The notes under the pieces: model-generated | What the model was told of the DNA's origin: nothing | Database searches by the model: none | Seen by the model: only the letters and a program-made list of their open reading frames with translations | Assembly (NCBI GenBank): GCA_964530695.1 | Contig: CAZGYQ010000086.1 | Location: 1-14,990, forward strand | DNA from: VFBF01 sp964530695 | Lineage (GTDB): Bacteria > Pseudomonadota > Alphaproteobacteria > Caulobacterales > Aquidulcibacteraceae | DNA: 14,990 bases | Direction of reading: 5' to 3' | In this document: piece by piece, positions 1-6,063 of the stretch | Numbering within the stretch: position 1 is the stretch's first letter | How the letters are laid out: the number at the start of each line of letters is the position of its first letter | Program-made: the position numbers and the translations under genes

Positions 1-115
1 CGGGAGAGGGACAGCTTGAGCGAAGCGAAAGCAGGGTGAGGGCCCGGTCTCTCAGGACGAGACTCGTTCTGCACCGCCGCCCCTCACCCGGCCGCTTCGC
101 GGCCCCCCACTCCCG
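1..115. repeat. Composite nested palindromic intergenic repeat
   Basis: Three pairs of complementary arms are nested around one centre: CGGGAG (1-6) with CTCCCG (110-115), GCGAAGCG (20-27) with CGCTTCGC (93-100), and GGGTGAGGG (34-42) with CCCTCACCC (81-89). A short GTCTC/GAGAC pair (47-51, 59-63) sits near the middle. Elements of this style are common between genes in alphaproteobacterial genomes. Whether it is mobile, a terminator for an upstream gene, or only a dispersed repeat cannot be told from one copy. The window starts inside or at the edge of it. Confidence 0.6.
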
Positions 116-168
116 CAAGCGGGCAAGGGTTGGCGCGCAGTCCTGAAATCCTCTACGCACGCACCGCC

Positions 169-1014
169 ATGACCAAGCAAAGCATCTCCTTCCAGGGCGA
201 ACTCGGCGCCAACTCCCACATCGCCTGCGCGGCGGCCTATCCGGAGATGGCCCCGCTGCCGTGCGCCTCCTTCGAGGACGCCTTCGCGGCGGTGAGCGAG
301 GGCCAGGCCGCGCTGGCCATGATCCCGATCGAGAACTCGCTCGCGGGGCGGGTGGCCGACGTCCACCACCTGCTGCCGGAGAGCGATCTCTACATCATCG
401 GCGAGCGCTTCATCCCGATCCGCCACCAGCTGATGGCGCCGAAGGGTGCGACGTTGCAGACGCTCAAGCGCGTGCATTCGCATCCGCAGGCGCTGGGCCA
501 GTGCCGCAGGACACTGCGCGCGATGGGGCTCAGCCCCGTGAAGAGCGCCGACACCGCCGGCGCCGCGCGCGAGATCGCCGAGCTTGGCAGCCTCGAAGAC
601 GCGGCACTCGCCTCCACGCTCGCCGCGGAGGTCTATGGCCTTGAGATCCTCAAGGCCGACGTGGCCGACGCGCAGCACAATACAACGCGCTTCATCGTGC
701 TTGCGCCGAAGCCCGACGACGCCGAGCCCGAGGAAGGTCCGTGCATCACAAGCTTCGTCTTCCGCGTGCGCAACGTGCCGGCGGCGCTCTACAAGGCCAT
801 GGGCGGCTTCGCGACCAACGGCGTGAACATGACCAAACTCGAGAGCTACCAGATCGGCGGCAGTTTCACCGCCACGCAGTTCTACGCCGACATCGACGGC
901 CACCCACGCGACCGCAACGTCCGGCTCGCGCTGGAGGAGTTGCAGTTCTTTTCCTCCGAGCTGAAGGTGCTGGGCGTCTACAGGGCCGACCCCTTCCGCA
1001 AGCGGATGCCGTAA
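169..1014 (+). CDS. pheA: Prephenate dehydratase with C-terminal ACT domain
   Basis: This 281-residue cytosolic enzyme is expected to convert prephenate to phenylpyruvate, the committed step to phenylalanine. The catalytic half shows PIENS (residues 53-57), SHPQALGQC (104-112) and the NTTRF active-site block (171-175), all hallmarks of prephenate dehydratase. Residues about 193-272 form an ACT domain with KLESYQIGG, where bacterial enzymes carry the phenylalanine-sensing ESRP-like motif, so feedback inhibition by phenylalanine is likely. No chorismate mutase domain is fused. The ATG at 169 is preferred over an in-frame TTG at 130 because homology begins at MTKQSISFQGELGA and the extra 13 residues look non-coding. 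Length is normal for the monofunctional form. Its stop codon lies inside the predicted promoter of the next gene. Confidence 0.95.
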   Translation: MTKQSISFQGELGANSHIACAAAYPEMAPLPCASFEDAFAAVSEGQAALAMIPIENSLAGRVADVHHLLPESDLYIIGERFIPIRHQLMAPKGATLQTLKRVHSHPQALGQCRRTLRAMGLSPVKSADTAGAAREIAELGSLEDAALASTLAAEVYGLEILKADVADAQHNTTRFIVLAPKPDDAEPEEGPCITSFVFRVRNVPAALYKAMGGFATNGVNMTKLESYQIGGSFTATQFYADIDGHPRDRNVRLALEELQFFSSELKVLGVYRADPFRKRMP

Positions 1015-1036
1015 CCGGACAGGGCGCATCGACGTA
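1011..1036 (+). promoter_or_regulatory. Predicted ECF sigma (SigF-type) promoter, autoregulatory
   Basis: GTAACC at 1011-1016 is followed by exactly 16 bases and CGTA at 1033-1036. The same -35 element and spacing recur at 5457-5482. The GTAACC-N16-CGAA form is what I recall for Caulobacter SigF targets. The -35 element contains the pheA stop codon (TAA, 1012-1014). Transcription would start near 1042, leaving a leader of about 15 bases before the sigma-factor TTG start. Positive autoregulation of the sigma/anti-sigma operon is the natural inference. Confidence 0.7.
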
Positions 1037-1046
1037 TTACTTCCAC

Positions 1047-1060
1047 GGGAGCGGCGTTTG
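1047..1060 (+). promoter_or_regulatory. Ribosome binding site deciding a TTG start
   Basis: GGGAG (1047-1051) lies 6 bases before TTG (1058-1060). The first in-frame ATG is at 1091 and would remove the first 11 residues, so the Shine-Dalgarno placement favours the rare TTG start. Confidence 0.6.
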
Positions 1061-1603
1061 ATCGAAGCGGAACCGGAACTGAAGGCGCTGATGCTGCGCG
1101 GCCTGGACGGCGACGCGGGCGCGCACCGGGCGTTCCTCACCGCCGTGAGCAGCGCGCTGCGCGCCTTCTTCCGCGCCCGCATGCGCGGCGCGCCCGAGGA
1201 CGCCGAGGACCTGCTGCAGGAAACGCTCATCGCCATCCACACGCGCCGCGACAGTTACGACCCGTCCTACCCCGTCACCGCGTGGATCTACGCCATCGCG
1301 CGCTACCGCATGATCGACCACTGGCGCAGGCGCGGCCGGCGCGGCGAGCACATCCCGGTGGAGGACGCGACAGAACTCTTCACCGCCGCCGAGGACGAGG
1401 CGGTCGATGCGAAACGCGACGTGGCGCGCCTGCTCGCGATGCTGCCGAAGAAGCAGCGCGACTCCATCCGGCTGGTGAAGCTCGAAGGCGTGAGCGTGAA
1501 GGACGCAGCCGCGCAGACCGGGCTCACCGAATCCGACGTCAAGATCTCCACCCACCGCGGAATGAAAACCCTGATGCGCCTGATGGCCGGGACAAACGCA
1601 TGA
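1058..1603 (+). CDS. ECF RNA polymerase sigma factor (SigF-like)
   Basis: This 181-residue protein has the two-domain ECF layout. Region 2 spans roughly residues 15-95, with DAEDLLQETLIAIH (48-61) as the core-binding helix and YPVTAWIYAIARYRMIDHWRR (71-91) as the -10-binding part. Region 4 spans about 121-175, with a helix-turn-helix around VSVKDAAAQTGLTESDVKIS. It should direct RNA polymerase to a small stress regulon. The gene is followed with an ATGA overlap (1600-1603) by a DUF1109/NrsF-like membrane protein, the arrangement of Caulobacter sigF-nrsF, where the pair responds to heavy metals. The start is TTG, supported by GGGAG six bases upstream. A matching promoter motif lies just upstream. 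Assignment to the SigF-like group rests on the partner and promoter more than on the sigma sequence alone. Confidence 0.9.
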   Translation: MIEAEPELKALMLRGLDGDAGAHRAFLTAVSSALRAFFRARMRGAPEDAEDLLQETLIAIHTRRDSYDPSYPVTAWIYAIARYRMIDHWRRRGRRGEHIPVEDATELFTAAEDEAVDAKRDVARLLAMLPKKQRDSIRLVKLEGVSVKDAAAQTGLTESDVKISTHRGMKTLMRLMAGTNA

Positions 1604-2235
1604 AGACCGAAGATCTCATCGAGGCGCTCGCCCGCGGCGAGGACGCGACCGCGAAGCGCAAGGCGTGGCCGCGCCTCGTTTTTGCGCTTGTCATCGGCCT
1701 TTTGCTCGGCGTCGGGCTCCTGTTGACCTTCTTCGGCATGCGTCCCGACATCGGCGCGGCGCGCATGACGGTGATGATGAAGGCGGGGTTCGCGGCGATG
1801 GCGGCGGGCGTGTCGCTGCCGTTGTTGATGAGACTTTCGCGACCGGGGCGCGGGCTCGGCTGGCGGGTCGCGGCGATCTTCGGATTCGCGGCGTTGTGTG
1901 CGGTCGTCACCGCCATTGCGCTGATGGGCGGCGATCCGTCAACGCGCTTTGCGGCGTGGATGGGCGGACAGTTTCCGTGGTGCGTCGTGATCATTCCCCT
2001 GCTGGCGGCGCCGACAGCCGCACTGCTCGGCTGGCTCGTGCGCGATCTCGCGCCCACGCGGCTGACGATGACGGGGGCGGCCCTCGGCGCGGTCTCCGGC
2101 GGCATCGGCGCGATGGTCTACGCGATGTACTGCCCGGTGGATTCAGTGGCCTTCGTGACGACCTGGTACGCCGTGTCGATCGCGCTCTGCGCGGTGATCG
2201 GGGCTGTGGTGGGGGCGAGATTGCTCAGATGGTGA
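1600..2235 (+). CDS. NrsF-like (DUF1109) membrane anti-sigma factor
   Basis: This 211-residue protein has six predicted membrane segments (about 25-46, 59-77, 89-109, 127-146, 156-175, 189-208) after a short N-terminal cytoplasmic stretch beginning MKTEDLIEAL, which probably binds the sigma factor. The C-terminal block YAMYCPVDSVAFVTTWY (174-190) is typical of DUF1109. Family knowledge: NrsF sequesters SigF at the inner membrane until metal or redox stress. Cysteines sit at 100, 128, 178 and 197. The 128/178 pair has the same 50-residue spacing as the two cysteines I recall as important in Caulobacter NrsF (131/181). It is translationally coupled to the sigma gene by ATGA overlap, so stoichiometric co-expression is expected. 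Confidence 0.88.
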   Translation: MKTEDLIEALARGEDATAKRKAWPRLVFALVIGLLLGVGLLLTFFGMRPDIGAARMTVMMKAGFAAMAAGVSLPLLMRLSRPGRGLGWRVAAIFGFAALCAVVTAIALMGGDPSTRFAAWMGGQFPWCVVIIPLLAAPTAALLGWLVRDLAPTRLTMTGAALGAVSGGIGAMVYAMYCPVDSVAFVTTWYAVSIALCAVIGAVVGARLLRW

Positions 2236-2481
2236 TGGATAGCGGCTGGCACCTACTTTCGAGGTTTGTCACCGCGCGCCGCCGCACAAGTGTGCGTCCG
2301 CCTTCCGAAAGCGGGGGCTCCAAAGACACGATCCTCTCCCCGCAGCGGCCGCTCCGTAGCTTGGGCAGTACTTCACCAGCCACCCACCGGTGGAACCAAA
2401 CTACGATCCGGCCGACCGCCACCGAACTGTTATATTTGACGAACTTCTCTTCCCCCCATAAAAAATAACGAGGGGGTAATT
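2236..2481. other. Intergenic junction between NrsF operon and low-GC segment
   Basis: No gene was recognised in these 246 bases. A short palindrome (CGCACA-AG-TGTGCG, 2283-2296) and CCACCGGTGG are present. The last 60 bases become AT-rich, ending in the AGGGGG Shine-Dalgarno (2471-2476) of the next gene. Base composition changes here from the high-GC neighbourhood to the lower-GC segment that continues to about 5456. No tRNA, integrase or obvious attachment site is visible. Confidence 0.4.
2436..2464 (+). promoter_or_regulatory. Weak candidate sigma70-type promoter
   Basis: TTGACG (2436-2441) and TAAAAA (2459-2464) are separated by 17 bases in the only AT-rich patch upstream of the membrane gene at 2482. 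The implied start of transcription, near 2471, would leave only about 11 bases of leader with the Shine-Dalgarno at its very 5' end. This makes the call doubtful. Confidence 0.25.
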
Positions 2482-3522
2482 ATGGATGCCAACGGCGTAG
2501 ATTTTTCCGAACCGCCAATCGACACCACGAGCATCGGGCATTTCATGCGCGGGCTCAGTCGTGGTAAGGACGCAAGCGGTGTCGAACAATCACTGAAGCG
2601 CGTGCACGAGCTGCACGCGGCGATCTACAAGAAGTTTCACGCGACGGCGAGAGCTCAAATCCAGGAGCTCCAGTCGCTCATGCAGCGGCAACGAGAACAA
2701 AAGGCCCAGGACGTAGAGACCGCGCGTAAGGATCTCGCGGAGATTCGCGAGCGCATCAAACTGGTCGAGACGCACGTGGACGTCTCCGAGCAGGTGCCTG
2801 AGCGCCCTTGGACGCCCCTTTCCTATCTGCTCGTCGCTGCGTGCGTCCTAGCCACTCTGATTCTCTGGACAATCAGCATCAATGTCATCGCGGGTTACCT
2901 GATCAACTCTGAGCAGGCGCAGTTTCTGCCGCCTAACGAGTGGCGAGCCTACCTTGTCTCCGCACTCCCCTTGGCATTCCCGATAGTCTTGGAAATCGGG
3001 TATCGTTTCTTGCCGGAAAAGGTGCGCCGCCCCTATTTTTATACCGCCCTTGTGCTCACTGGTCTGGCCGGTCTGGTGTGGCTGGTCACGCTATTGATGG
3101 CCAATCAAGCCGCCCCACTGGATTTGACTTTTGGGGGGGCGGGGGCGGTTGGCGCCGATCACAGTGCTGTGCGGGCGGTCAACACAGGCGCGCAAATATT
3201 CGCCGAATTGACGGCATCGTTCATCATAATCAGCCAAGCGGCCCGTATCGTTGACGACCATCAGGGCGCGCAGTGGCGAATTGTCGGTCAGGCCGCCAAT
3301 CCGACACACAAGAATTTCGAGCAACAGATTCAATCTGCTCAAAGTTCTTTGGCCACCCTTGAGGCAGAGTTGAACGACCTTGAAGAACGATGCGCGAGCG
3401 AGCGCCAGCGCCTCGCCGCCACTGCGATCCGGCTAGACAACGGGCTGGAAGTTTACTGCCAACGGGCGATGGCTGAAGCTCACTCTTGGCTAGCGAAGGA
3501 TGAGGGTGGCCGGAATGCGTAA
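2482..3522 (+). CDS. Unrecognised coiled-coil membrane protein (four TM segments)
   Basis: I do not recognise a named family for this 346-residue protein. It has a cytoplasmic-looking N-terminus with a long charged helix or coiled coil (about 35-102, rich in Glu, Arg, Gln). Four membrane segments follow (about 113-140, 155-175, 185-206, 235-256), with a Gly-rich loop FGGAGAVGA (217-225) between the last two. A second coiled coil lies at about 275-315. The layout loosely resembles DUF4407-type membrane coiled-coil proteins, but that is only an architectural comparison. The ATG has AGGGGG 5 bases upstream (2471-2476). Its 3' end overlaps the next gene by 8 bases, implying one transcript. GC is lower than in flanking genes (33 of 60 bases at 2821-2880, against 45 of 60 at 481-540 in pheA), suggesting acquisition by transfer. 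Function is unknown. Confidence 0.75.
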   Translation: MDANGVDFSEPPIDTTSIGHFMRGLSRGKDASGVEQSLKRVHELHAAIYKKFHATARAQIQELQSLMQRQREQKAQDVETARKDLAEIRERIKLVETHVDVSEQVPERPWTPLSYLLVAACVLATLILWTISINVIAGYLINSEQAQFLPPNEWRAYLVSALPLAFPIVLEIGYRFLPEKVRRPYFYTALVLTGLAGLVWLVTLLMANQAAPLDLTFGGAGAVGADHSAVRAVNTGAQIFAELTASFIIISQAARIVDDHQGAQWRIVGQAANPTHKNFEQQIQSAQSSLATLEAELNDLEERCASERQRLAATAIRLDNGLEVYCQRAMAEAHSWLAKDEGGRNA

Positions 3523-4906
3523 CTGGTTCTTGTTTGCGGCCCTTGCAGTCGCTGCAATTGGCACGGCGCTCGGCGTCTGGATACTCAACCGCCCTTCCCA
3601 TCAAGACGTAGGCTTGCAGCAGCACTACATCATAGGGCTATCGCCAAACTACGAGCGCGGGCGGCGCGAGGAAGCCTTCAAGACCGTCGTGATGTTCCTC
3701 GTTCGTGACATGCCGATCGGCAGCACTTTTGTCATTTACGATGCTTGGGGAACACGCGAAGTTACCCGAGGAGATGTCCCCAACGTCGCAGGTTATCGCG
3801 CGCCGCCGGGCGGGCGGGAACCATCCAGGCCGCGCGTGGCGCTTCTGCGCGAGCAAGGCGCAGCGTTGCGCGCGTTCATGCTCGAGCCGGCCCCGACAGC
3901 CAACAAGGTCCCGCCAAACGGCATTGATACGGTCGCCTTTCTCGAACGGGTCGGTCAGTTCTTGATTCCGGACAAGCGGAAGTCAGCCATCATCCTCGTT
4001 GGTGAGCCTATCTATGACATGGAGGGATTGCCGGAATACAGTTTCAAGGATGGCTTTTTCCCTAACGACGTACACATCACTGTTCCTCGCGAGGCAAGCA
4101 TCTTCTCGACAGCGGGAAGGGAAACGAGCCTAAGAAACCTGCAGGTGCATTGGGCGACCATGACGCCAGAGCCGGCCACCGCGGCGTCGCACGATCAACG
4201 CACACATCGCACAAAGGTGAATGAGTTTTGGGCGAAGTACATCGCCTCTATGGGCGGACAGCTCGGAGCCTACGACTCGAACCTGAATTTGGTCTTTGGG
4301 GAGGCGTCTCAGGGGCGCTCCAGCTATCGCACGGCTGCGCCGCTGGATCTGTCAGATGCCCGTCCGATCATGATTTCAATCCAGCGGACGAACCCCGAAA
4401 AGATAATTCGCGATTTGCTCTTCACGGATACGCGCACGGTGCGCCAAGAGTACGATCAAGTGTCGCCGCTCAAGAACCGGGCCGGCAATGCGCGGGTGGG
4501 CATAGCCTGGGAATGTCAGGACTGTGACATGGACCTCTATGTTTCCGCTGACCCCCGAAACCTCACGGACGAGTTGTCGTGGGCGCGTCGGCGTACGACA
4601 GTCGGCGCGTTCTGGAAGGACTTTGCTCCCCGGGATGTCGTCCCCGCGCCGATCAACGGGTACGAATATGTCGAGCTACAACAAGCGTCAGACATTCGCG
4701 CGATCCAGGCGGCGATCAATTTCTACAGTGGGAACTCACCAGGTGGAGTGCATGGCACTCTTCGTGTCGAGGCAGAAGGAAGGGTATTTGCCTCAGAGTT
4801 CTTCGTGCCCGCAGAATCTGGAAACCGCGGCGTTGACATTTCCGATCGGCGCCGCAGCAACCACTGGAAGGTTATTCAGTTGGGCGAGATTTTGCCCGCG
4901 CAATAG
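3515..4906 (+). CDS. Unrecognised membrane-anchored protein, vWA-like and beta-sandwich-like regions
   Basis: This 463-residue protein has one N-terminal membrane anchor (about 4-24) and otherwise looks soluble, probably periplasmic. Residues about 36-265 alternate hydrophobic strands and helices in a vWA-like order: HYIIGLSPN, STFVIYDAW, SAIILVGEPIYD and a late FWAKYIASMGGQLGAYDSN. The first strand lacks the DxSxS metal-binding motif, so any vWA fold is degenerate. Residues about 325-450 contain RVGIAWECQDCDMDLYVSAD and then NFYSGNSPGGVHGTLRVEAEG, reminiscent of DUF2135/YfaP-type beta-sandwich domains, with a CxxC at 334/337. The ATG at 3515 has GAGGG 8 bases upstream; an alternative ATG at 3500 adds five residues. 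The start overlaps the previous gene, so the two are likely co-translated and functionally linked. Domain calls are by eye and tentative. Confidence 0.75.
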   Translation: MRNWFLFAALAVAAIGTALGVWILNRPSHQDVGLQQHYIIGLSPNYERGRREEAFKTVVMFLVRDMPIGSTFVIYDAWGTREVTRGDVPNVAGYRAPPGGREPSRPRVALLREQGAALRAFMLEPAPTANKVPPNGIDTVAFLERVGQFLIPDKRKSAIILVGEPIYDMEGLPEYSFKDGFFPNDVHITVPREASIFSTAGRETSLRNLQVHWATMTPEPATAASHDQRTHRTKVNEFWAKYIASMGGQLGAYDSNLNLVFGEASQGRSSYRTAAPLDLSDARPIMISIQRTNPEKIIRDLLFTDTRTVRQEYDQVSPLKNRAGNARVGIAWECQDCDMDLYVSADPRNLTDELSWARRRTTVGAFWKDFAPRDVVPAPINGYEYVELQQASDIRAIQAAINFYSGNSPGGVHGTLRVEAEGRVFASEFFVPAESGNRGVDISDRRRSNHWKVIQLGEILPAQ

Positions 4907-4932
4907 GGCGCGCGTTACTTGCCGCCGTATCT

Positions 4933-5283
4933 CTAATAAGGGTTTTCGACAGGGCGCTCCGATGGAAAGTCGAATGGGTCCTCCATTGGATATCCGACAA
5001 GCTGCGCCACCGGGTCCAACTGCGCGACGAATGCCGCAGCACAAACGAAGACAACCAGGAGAGCTAAGGCTAGGGAGGCCGCAGTGTTCTGTCTCTTGGC
5101 CACGATGCAAATCGCGACGATGAGAATGGCGCACGCTACGGCCGCCGCCGCCGCAAGCAAAGGCGTGCCTATGGATAGCGCTTCCCGGATAGGGCCTGCG
5201 AAAAGTGTGATGGTCGTACTGACGAGCGACACCACCCCGGCGGCCACGCCAATGTTTCGCCCCACAGGGCCGTCATCGCTCAC
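4933..5283 (-). CDS. Small unrecognised three-TM membrane protein
   Basis: This 116-residue protein is convergent with the preceding gene (26-base gap). It has three hydrophobic segments (about 11-30, 40-62, 67-91), with a basic KRQ turn after the second and an acidic/proline tail ending near EDPFDFPSERP. The GTG start at 5283 is backed by AGGGG seven bases upstream on the minus strand, which argues that the frame is real although no family is recognised. Composition matches the low-GC neighbours rather than the chromosome outside. It could be an immunity-like or accessory partner of the two plus-strand genes, but its opposite orientation means separate expression and leaves that open. Confidence 0.55.
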   Translation of the reverse strand: MSDDGPVGRNIGVAAGVVSLVSTTITLFAGPIREALSIGTPLLAAAAAVACAILIVAICIVAKRQNTAASLALALLVVFVCAAAFVAQLDPVAQLVGYPMEDPFDFPSERPVENPY

Positions 5284-5381
5284 AGCAACGCCCCTAATCC
5301 CTCAGGTAGCAAGAAGACACCATGTATCGCTTGAGGCAATGGCGACACCGAGAAAATCTCTTCCAATTGCGAATCCGCTCA

Positions 5382-5407
5382 AGGTGACACCTGAAATTAG
5401 GTGATAC
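5382..5407. promoter_or_regulatory. Short repeated half-sites, possible operator
   Basis: AGGTGACACCT (5382-5392) is an exact inverted repeat around one base, and AGGTGATAC recurs at 5399-5407, 17 bases downstream of the first AGGTGACAC. It lies between the minus-strand small membrane gene and the SigF-type promoter at 5457, so it could bind a regulator of either. No regulator can be named. Confidence 0.2.
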
Positions 5408-5456
5408 ACATTAGAAACGCGCGTTACCGCCGCGTGATGCTTTGAAGAATAGTTGC

Positions 5457-5482
5457 GTAACCACCCCGCCCCTCCCCGCGAA
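5457..5482 (+). promoter_or_regulatory. Predicted ECF sigma (SigF-type) promoter for DoxX-YHS operon
   Basis: GTAACC (5457-5462) and CGAA (5479-5482) are separated by exactly 16 bases, identical to the form I recall as the Caulobacter SigF consensus. It sits 24 bases upstream of the DoxX-like start codon at 5507. The same -35 and spacing, with CGTA as -10, precede the sigma gene at 1011-1036. Two such sites, each directly in front of a plausible target, make chance unlikely. Confidence 0.75.
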
Positions 5483-5506
5483 CTCCCCGTCACTGGAGTT
5501 CGCACC

Positions 5507-6034
5507 ATGCTCAAATTCCTCGCCCGCTGGTTCCCTTTCGGCGTGTCCCTCTTCGGCTCCGCCGTCTTTCTCGACAGCCTGCGCTACAAGTTCACCGACG
5601 CGCCCGAGACGCAGGAGATCTTCGGCCGGCTCGACGGCTGGGCGGGGTCGCTCGGCCTCGCTGGTCTCTTTTCGCACACGGGGCTCTTCAGCCAGTACGT
5701 GATCGGCTCGGCGGAGCTTGTCGCGTCGTCGCTGCTGCTGATCGGCCTCATCCCCGGCCTGAAGCGCCTGCACGTGCTCGGCGCGCTCGTCGGCTTTGCG
5801 GTCATGAGCGGCGCGGTGAATTTCCACCTGTGGACGCCGCTCGGCATCGATCCCAACAACGACGGCGGCGGCCTCTTTGCGGCGGCCTGCACGCTGTGGG
5901 TTCTCACCGGAACGCTCCTGATCATCCGCCGCGACGAACTCTTCGCGCTGCTGGGCGATCTGAAGCGCGCCTTCGCGCCCGGCCCTGTCGGCGCAGGCAC
6001 GGCTGTCGAGATGCGCAAGCCTTTCGCAGCCTGA
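5507..6034 (+). CDS. DoxX-like inner-membrane protein
   Basis: This 175-residue protein has four hydrophobic segments (about 9-25, 62-82, 88-108, 121-140), separated by a longer polar loop after the first. The LRYKFTDAPETQEIF block (25-39) and the YVIGSAELVASSLLLIGLIPGLKR block (64-87) fit the DoxX/DUF417-like superfamily, small membrane proteins tied to redox or thiol stress. The biochemical activity of these homologues is mostly undefined. The ATG at 5507 has GGAG nine bases upstream; an earlier in-frame start at 5453 is rejected because the promoter (5457-5482) would lie inside it. The YHS-domain gene follows after 29 bases, so the two form an operon probably driven by the upstream ECF sigma factor. 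Confidence 0.82.
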   Translation: MLKFLARWFPFGVSLFGSAVFLDSLRYKFTDAPETQEIFGRLDGWAGSLGLAGLFSHTGLFSQYVIGSAELVASSLLLIGLIPGLKRLHVLGALVGFAVMSGAVNFHLWTPLGIDPNNDGGGLFAAACTLWVLTGTLLIIRRDELFALLGDLKRAFAPGPVGAGTAVEMRKPFAA

Positions 6035-6063
6035 CACACACATCACACGCAAGGAGACCTCCA

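Noticed and set aside
2392..2417. GGAACC-like -35 for a general stress (EcfG) promoter before 2482
   Set aside because: At the usual 16-17 base spacing there is no CGTT-like -10 element.
2892..2897. Another GTAACC on the minus strand
   Set aside because: It lies inside the coiled-coil membrane gene and points away from any plausible target start.
2482..4906. Zorya-like (ZorAB/MotAB) identity for the membrane pair
   Set aside because: The first protein has coiled coils and four spans, but no MotA signature was seen, and the second lacks a MotB/OmpA-type peptidoglycan-binding domain. No helicase or nuclease partner is present.
5302..5514. Minus-strand 70-codon frame upstream of the DoxX-like gene
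   Set aside because: It spans the predicted SigF-type promoter and the start of the DoxX gene, has no good Shine-Dalgarno and no recognisable sequence.
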